Shown here: positions 7,406 through 9,774 of the stretch, one piece after another
Layout: the number at the start of each line of letters is the position of its first letter
How positions within the stretch are numbered: position 1 is the stretch's first letter
Assembly: GCA_900770275.1 (NCBI GenBank)
Contig: CAAGJS010000058.1
Location: 1 to 9,774, forward strand
From: Erysipelotrichaceae bacterium
GTDB lineage: Bacteria > Bacillota_I > Bacilli_A > Erysipelotrichales > Erysipelotrichaceae
Reading direction: 5' to 3'
Length of the DNA: 9,774 nt
Translations under genes and position numbers: made by a program
The notes under the pieces: model-generated
What the model was told of the DNA's origin: nothing
What the model saw: only the letters and a program-made list of their open reading frames with translations
The model's database searches: none

Positions 7406-8356
7406 CTACCAGTCTTGGCCCCATATAACCGTTCCATCTGGCAAAACTCCACCATCCCATGCCACACCTTCACCGTAATGCTCCATGCCTTTGTCATATA
7501 CGTCTTTAATTTGGCCAATCACATCATTTGAGATAGTATTCCTCCAGTCACCATCCCCAGATGAGACAGTTGATGAATCGTTCGTGGTAGATGATCCTGC
7601 ACTCTGCCCGCTTGTCGTATCGTTGGCGGCAACGTAGGTATCCGTGCTTCCCTGTGCCTGTGCAGCATAGCCGTTCGTGCTACCGGAAGAGGATGCTGTG
7701 GCGGTGGTGGTCTTCTTCACAACCGGCTTTGGCGTAACCGTAACTGCATAGGCAACATCCGTCGTATTCCCGCTGTTATCAGCAGCGGCCACCGTTACCG
7801 TATAATCACCCGGCTCATCTGTGTTCACGGTGTTTTCAACGGTCAGCGTTGCCTTATCCAGATCTCCGTCAACCGGATCCTTTACCTCTGTCACGTTTTC
7901 CAGAGGATCAAACTCGCTGCCTTCCTGAATGCTGACAGTATCGGATGCCAGTGTAATTTCCGGTCCCTGTGTGTCCTTGACCGTTACGGTCAGGTCCTTG
8001 GATTCGGAAACCTCGGCTCCATACGTATCCTGTGTTGAAACCGTATAGGTAAGATTCACGGTTCCGATTTTCATAGAATCAAGGCTGTCTGCATTGGCAA
8101 CCGTCACATCACCAGCAGATTTAGTGACATAGGACATTGCCAGCGCTTCTGGATCCGTGATCTCTTCCCCGTATTCAATCGTCGGATTTGCGGCAAGCTC
8201 CAGAACAAGTGAATCTTTCGCTGCCTGCTGTGCAGCTTCACGCTTCTTCTCGTCCTGAACTTTCCATGCCCGATAAATCCCGGTTGCGCCAGCAATCCCA
8301 ACGGTTGAAATGAGAATGACCTTCATAGCCCCACTAAACGTATTTTCTTGTTCCAT
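7406..8356 (-). CDS. Membrane-anchored protein with bacterial Ig-like domains
   Basis: 316 residues. A single hydrophobic segment at about 11-29 (MKVILISTVGIAGATGIY) is followed by a charged Lys/Glu/Ala helix (31-50). Residues about 51-127 form a first beta-rich domain. Residues about 130-208 (GPEITLASDTVSIQEGSEF ... EPGDYTVTVAAADNSGNTT) resemble the DUF5011/HYR-type Ig-like domains of Gram-positive surface proteins. A Ser/Thr/Gly/Ala-rich linker (215-268) leads to a C-terminal piece of about 48 residues ending WGQDW, which I do not recognise. ATG 8356 is preceded by AAAGGAGG at 8371-8364, spacing 7 nt. The gene stands between two terminators and upstream of the giant surface protein, suggesting a related envelope role. 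The Ig-like domains imply exposure outside the cell, but the positive charges after the membrane segment make the topology uncertain. Confidence 0.93.
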   Translation of the reverse strand: MEQENTFSGAMKVILISTVGIAGATGIYRAWKVQDEKKREAAQQAAKDSLVLELAANPTIEYGEEITDPEALAMSYVTKSAGDVTVANADSLDSMKIGTVNLTYTVSTQDTYGAEVSESKDLTVTVKDTQGPEITLASDTVSIQEGSEFDPLENVTEVKDPVDGDLDKATLTVENTVNTDEPGDYTVTVAAADNSGNTTDVAYAVTVTPKPVVKKTTTATASSSGSTNGYAAQAQGSTDTYVAANDTTSGQSAGSSTTNDSSTVSSGDGDWRNTISNDVIGQIKDVYDKGMEHYGEGVAWDGGVLPDGTVIWGQDW

Positions 8357-8397
8357 TGTGATTCCTCCTTTTTCTTCACCTTTTCCCTCTCCTTCTT

Positions 8398-8427
8398 GTT
8401 ATGGGGGCGAAACGCCCCGCAAATCAA
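8398..8427 (-). promoter_or_regulatory. Possible promoter with the GC palindrome as its spacer
   Basis: On the minus strand TTGATT (8427-8422) and CATAAC (8403-8398) are 18 nt apart, and the 15-bp palindrome fills nearly the whole spacer. Each hexamer matches consensus at about 4 of 6 positions. The preceding gene pair ends at a terminator right beside it, so the 316-aa gene needs a promoter in the 70 bp upstream of its start. The match is modest. Confidence 0.25.
8403..8418. repeat. GC palindrome copy 9
   Basis: Perfect core, plus-strand form GGGGCGAAACGCCCC with one extra G, in the leader region of the 316-aa gene about 47 bp from its start and 7 bp from the terminator U-tract of the preceding unit. 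Confidence 0.95.
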
Positions 8428-8455
8428 AAAAGGCGAGCTGTATTTGTAGCCCGCC
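8426..8455 (-). terminator. Intrinsic terminator of the 128/208-aa gene pair
   Basis: On the minus strand GGCGGGCT (8455-8448) pairs with AGCTCGCC (8439-8432) over 8 bp including one G-U, around an 8-nt loop, and is followed by six T residues (8431-8426). It lies about 105 nt after the stop of the 208-aa gene and separates that unit from the 316-aa gene. Confidence 0.85.
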
Positions 8456-8559
8456 CTTCGTTTACACTTCTAACAGTATAACCACTGTACCTCCGCTAAG
8501 TGCAATTGTGAAGGGCGTTCACATAAAATACTACAAATAAATGCTTTCTGTTGCCGTAA

Positions 8560-9186
8560 TCAGCCAGATTTCTGTTCCGAGGGCGTTTCGCCCCCGTTTT
8601 CCTTTCCGGTCCGGATCCGTTTTGGCTCTCCAAGCTGGGCCTTATCTTCCGTAATCTTCCCTTCCAGATAGAAGGCATCATTCTCCGCCTCAACTGCATA
8701 GCCCCGCATGAATCCTTCCGTGTTGTAAAGATTCAGTCCCCATTCAACAATCAGGTGAAATTCTGCGTACCGAATTACATTGAAGGTCTGCCGTCGCTCT
8801 AACGGAACCGGAAGCAGCTTATCCATCCCCTTCAGGTTGAAATATCTCCGCAGCATCAGAATCCGTTCATTCTGACTCAGGCGGTTGAATTTGGTCCCCA
8901 TTGCAACCTGAGCCAGCCGGATGTCGTTATGCTCCTGATGAATTTCCTCATTGATCCGGTCCCCGCCATGCGGTGAATCCCTGATTACGGCAATAACGGA
9001 CCGGGAAAATCCTGTAGAAGCTCTGCCATTGTTGGCATTCACATTTACAAGGATCTTCCCCGTTTCGTCCGGAATCAAAAGATCTCCGCTGTAGGAATCA
9101 TTCACATCATTCAGCAGCCGGACCATACGATAGAAACGGTCATACTGCGTCATAGGCATTTGAATGATGTTGTCCCAGCGCCTCAT
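8560..9186 (-). CDS. 208-aa protein of unknown function, possibly sigma-like or ArpU-like
   Basis: The protein is soluble, with no signal peptide or membrane segment. The first 75 residues are mixed; residues 76-150 are helical, with RLSQNERILMLRRYF (102-116) followed by ERRQTFNVIRYAEFHLIVEW (130-149). The 'L-S-x-x-E-R-x-I-L-x-L-R-Y-F ... later Tyr/Ala helix' order is faintly like the region-4-like fold of phage late regulators (ArpU, RinA). This is a weak, unverified similarity. ATG 9186 overlaps the stop of the 128-aa gene (ATGA) and has AAAGGAGA at 9200-9193, so the two genes are probably translationally coupled. The last residues, GGETPSEQKSG, contain the peptide encoded by a GC palindrome, 6 codons before the stop, as if added to a natural C-terminus. 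Function not recognised. Confidence 0.88.
   Translation of the reverse strand: MRRWDNIIQMPMTQYDRFYRMVRLLNDVNDSYSGDLLIPDETGKILVNVNANNGRASTGFSRSVIAVIRDSPHGGDRINEEIHQEHNDIRLAQVAMGTKFNRLSQNERILMLRRYFNLKGMDKLLPVPLERRQTFNVIRYAEFHLIVEWGLNLYNTEGFMRGYAVEAENDAFYLEGKITEDKAQLGEPKRIRTGKENGGETPSEQKSG
8580..8595. repeat. GC palindrome copy 10 (degenerate, in gene, read GGETP)
   Basis: AGGGCGTTTCGCCCCC: the outer G of one arm is A. It is translated in frame as GGETP at residues 198-202 of the 208-aa protein, near its C-terminus. Confidence 0.85.
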
Positions 9187-9569
9187 TGTGTTTCTCCTTT
9201 CAGCGTATCAATCAGCAGCGGAACTGCAAGCACAATTGTTTCTACCGTTGGATCCGGAATCTGGTTTTCTCTGCATTCCGATACGAACGTTTCCAGTGAA
9301 CATTCCTTCTTTGGAACGCACAGCGCATAGATTTCCGCAAGCTGCTTCTTTGGCGCGTTCTTCAGATACCAACGGACAATGAGCGAAATGGTATCCTCGT
9401 TTTCCTTGGATTTCCGTTCGCCTTCTTTGATGTCACTCCGCAGCATGAGTAAGCCATTCTGGATCGTTCTTCTCCACGACGGATCGTCATACTCGTTTTC
9501 CCGGTTGTACTTATCAAAGCCGTCGGACACTTCATTTCTCAATTGGTCGAGGCGTTCCTTCGGATCCAT
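9183..9569 (-). CDS. 128-aa protein of unknown function
   Basis: I do not recognise this protein. It is predicted helical, with charged residues MDPKERLDQLRNEVSDGFDK at the N-terminus, a SWRRTIQNGLLMLRSDI helix, an EDTISLIVRWYLKNAP segment and a more hydrophobic end (ETIVLAVPLLIDTLKGETQ). It has two Cys residues (in ALCVPKKEC) and one more in SECRENQ. There is no signal peptide and no clear membrane helix. ATG 9569 has AAAGGAG at 9582-9576, spacing 6 nt, and a GC palindrome 6 nt further upstream. The stop overlaps the next start (ATGA), so it probably works together with the 208-aa protein. Confidence 0.85.
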   Translation of the reverse strand: MDPKERLDQLRNEVSDGFDKYNRENEYDDPSWRRTIQNGLLMLRSDIKEGERKSKENEDTISLIVRWYLKNAPKKQLAEIYALCVPKKECSLETFVSECRENQIPDPTVETIVLAVPLLIDTLKGETQ

Positions 9570-9588
9570 AATGTGCTCCTTTCGTTAC

Positions 9589-9604
9589 GGGGCGTTTCGC
9601 CCCC
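9589..9604. repeat. GC palindrome copy 11 (leader of the 128-aa gene)
   Basis: Perfect core plus one extra C. It lies 6 nt upstream of the AAAGGAG ribosome binding site, the closest of all copies to a translation start. Confidence 0.95.
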
Positions 9605-9625
9605 AAGTACGTGAATGTATTGACT

Positions 9626-9642
9626 GGGGGCGTTTCGCCCCC
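9626..9642. repeat. GC palindrome copy 12
   Basis: Full 17-bp form with 7-bp arms, in the gap between the partial gene at the right edge and the 128-aa gene. It is 21 bp from copy 11 and in the same orientation. Confidence 0.95.
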
Positions 9643-9651
9643 GAAAATCAC

Positions 9652-9665
9652 ATCCGTTTCCGGAT
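9652..9665 (-). terminator. Weak terminator-like hairpin after the edge gene
   Basis: On the minus strand ATCCG-GAAA-CGGAT forms a 5-bp stem with a GAAA loop, followed by GTGATTTTC. It lies 15 nt after the stop of the partial gene. The stem is short and the T-run is interrupted, so it may only be a stabilising hairpin. Confidence 0.25.
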
Positions 9666-9679
9666 CTAACGTGAAAGTG

Positions 9680-9774
9680 TCACCACCACACGATCTCGTC
9701 ATTTTCTATGGCATAGTGCCACCAGCTGCCGCAGCTCCAGCGGATGCAGAGGCAACCGTCATCATCGGTCCACA
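9680..9774 (-). CDS. C-terminal fragment of a Trp-rich protein (5' end beyond window)
   Basis: One minus frame stays open from the right edge to TGA at 9682-9680 and gives 30 residues: WTDDDGCLCIRWSCGSWW followed by HYAIENDEIVWW. The high Trp and Cys content and the acidic, ordered sequence look more like a protein end than random translation; the other two frames contain early stops. The family is not recognisable from so short a piece. It may be the upstream member of the same leftward gene cluster. Confidence 0.4.
   Translation of the reverse strand, partial: WTDDDGCLCIRWSCGSWWHYAIENDEIVWW

Noticed and set aside
8104..8301. 65-codon minus-strand frame inside the 316-aa gene
   Set aside because: It is an out-of-frame shadow of a gene with a clear start, ribosome binding site and domains.
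577..9567. About 15 GGATCC sites, several times more than expected
   Set aside because: Most come from the frequent Asp-Pro dipeptide encoded as GAT-CC(G/T/A), so codon usage explains them without a special role for the site.
263..9642. The palindromes as a CRISPR array
   Set aside because: Spacing ranges from 21 bp to over 2 kb and copies lie within reading frames; there are no regular spacers and no cas genes.

Overview
The window looks like accessory or mobile-element DNA from a Gram-positive, Firmicutes-type bacterium of moderate GC content. The reasons are the strong AAAGGAG(G) ribosome binding sites 6-7 nt before every complete ATG start, U-tract terminators, and a very large secreted surface protein of the thioester/CnaB type. 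All supported genes lie on the minus strand, so transcription runs from right to left. I cannot name the species. I do not see a relaxase, integrase or transposase here, so the mobile-element idea is inference.

Layout in transcription order, from high to low coordinates. A Trp-rich C-terminal fragment of a gene (9680-9774) enters from the right edge. A 110-bp gap with two copies of a GC-rich palindrome follows. Two translationally coupled genes of unknown function come next (128 aa and 208 aa, sharing an ATGA overlap); the second has a faint resemblance to phage sigma-like regulators. They end at an intrinsic terminator (8426-8455). A 316-aa membrane-anchored protein with bacterial Ig-like domains follows, with its own terminator (7256-7292). 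Then comes a 2216-aa exported protein with a Pro/Ser/Thr stalk, a thioester domain (Cys184, Gln236), CnaB-like domains and a series of degenerate small beta modules. It ends in an Arg-rich tail with no visible sortase signal; the tail looks like a frameshift product. Downstream lies a 351-bp gene-free stretch (193-543) packed with hairpins, including two terminators. The 5' part of a small XRE-type helix-turn-helix regulator gene runs off the left edge.

The strongest unexplained signal is a 15-bp palindrome, GGGGCGTTTCGCCCC (6-bp arms, TTT/AAA centre, often lengthened by one G or C). It occurs 12 times: ten perfect copies and two with one arm changed. Seven copies sit in about 875 bp of non-coding DNA, so every gap between genes has at least one. 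Five lie inside genes, always in frame, where they are read as GGETP, GRFAP or RGVSP. The palindrome has no stop codon in any of its six frames. Flanks are not conserved, so it resembles a selected site or a minimal stop-free insertion more than a classical mobile repeat. In two 5' leaders it stands 6-9 nt upstream of the Shine-Dalgarno sequence.

Working model (inference): the 2216-aa and 316-aa proteins are envelope or surface components, possibly used for adhesion or mating contact. The 128/208-aa pair and the XRE protein may be regulatory or accessory. The palindrome marks the whole locus and may act at the DNA level (protein-binding site) or the RNA level (hairpin).
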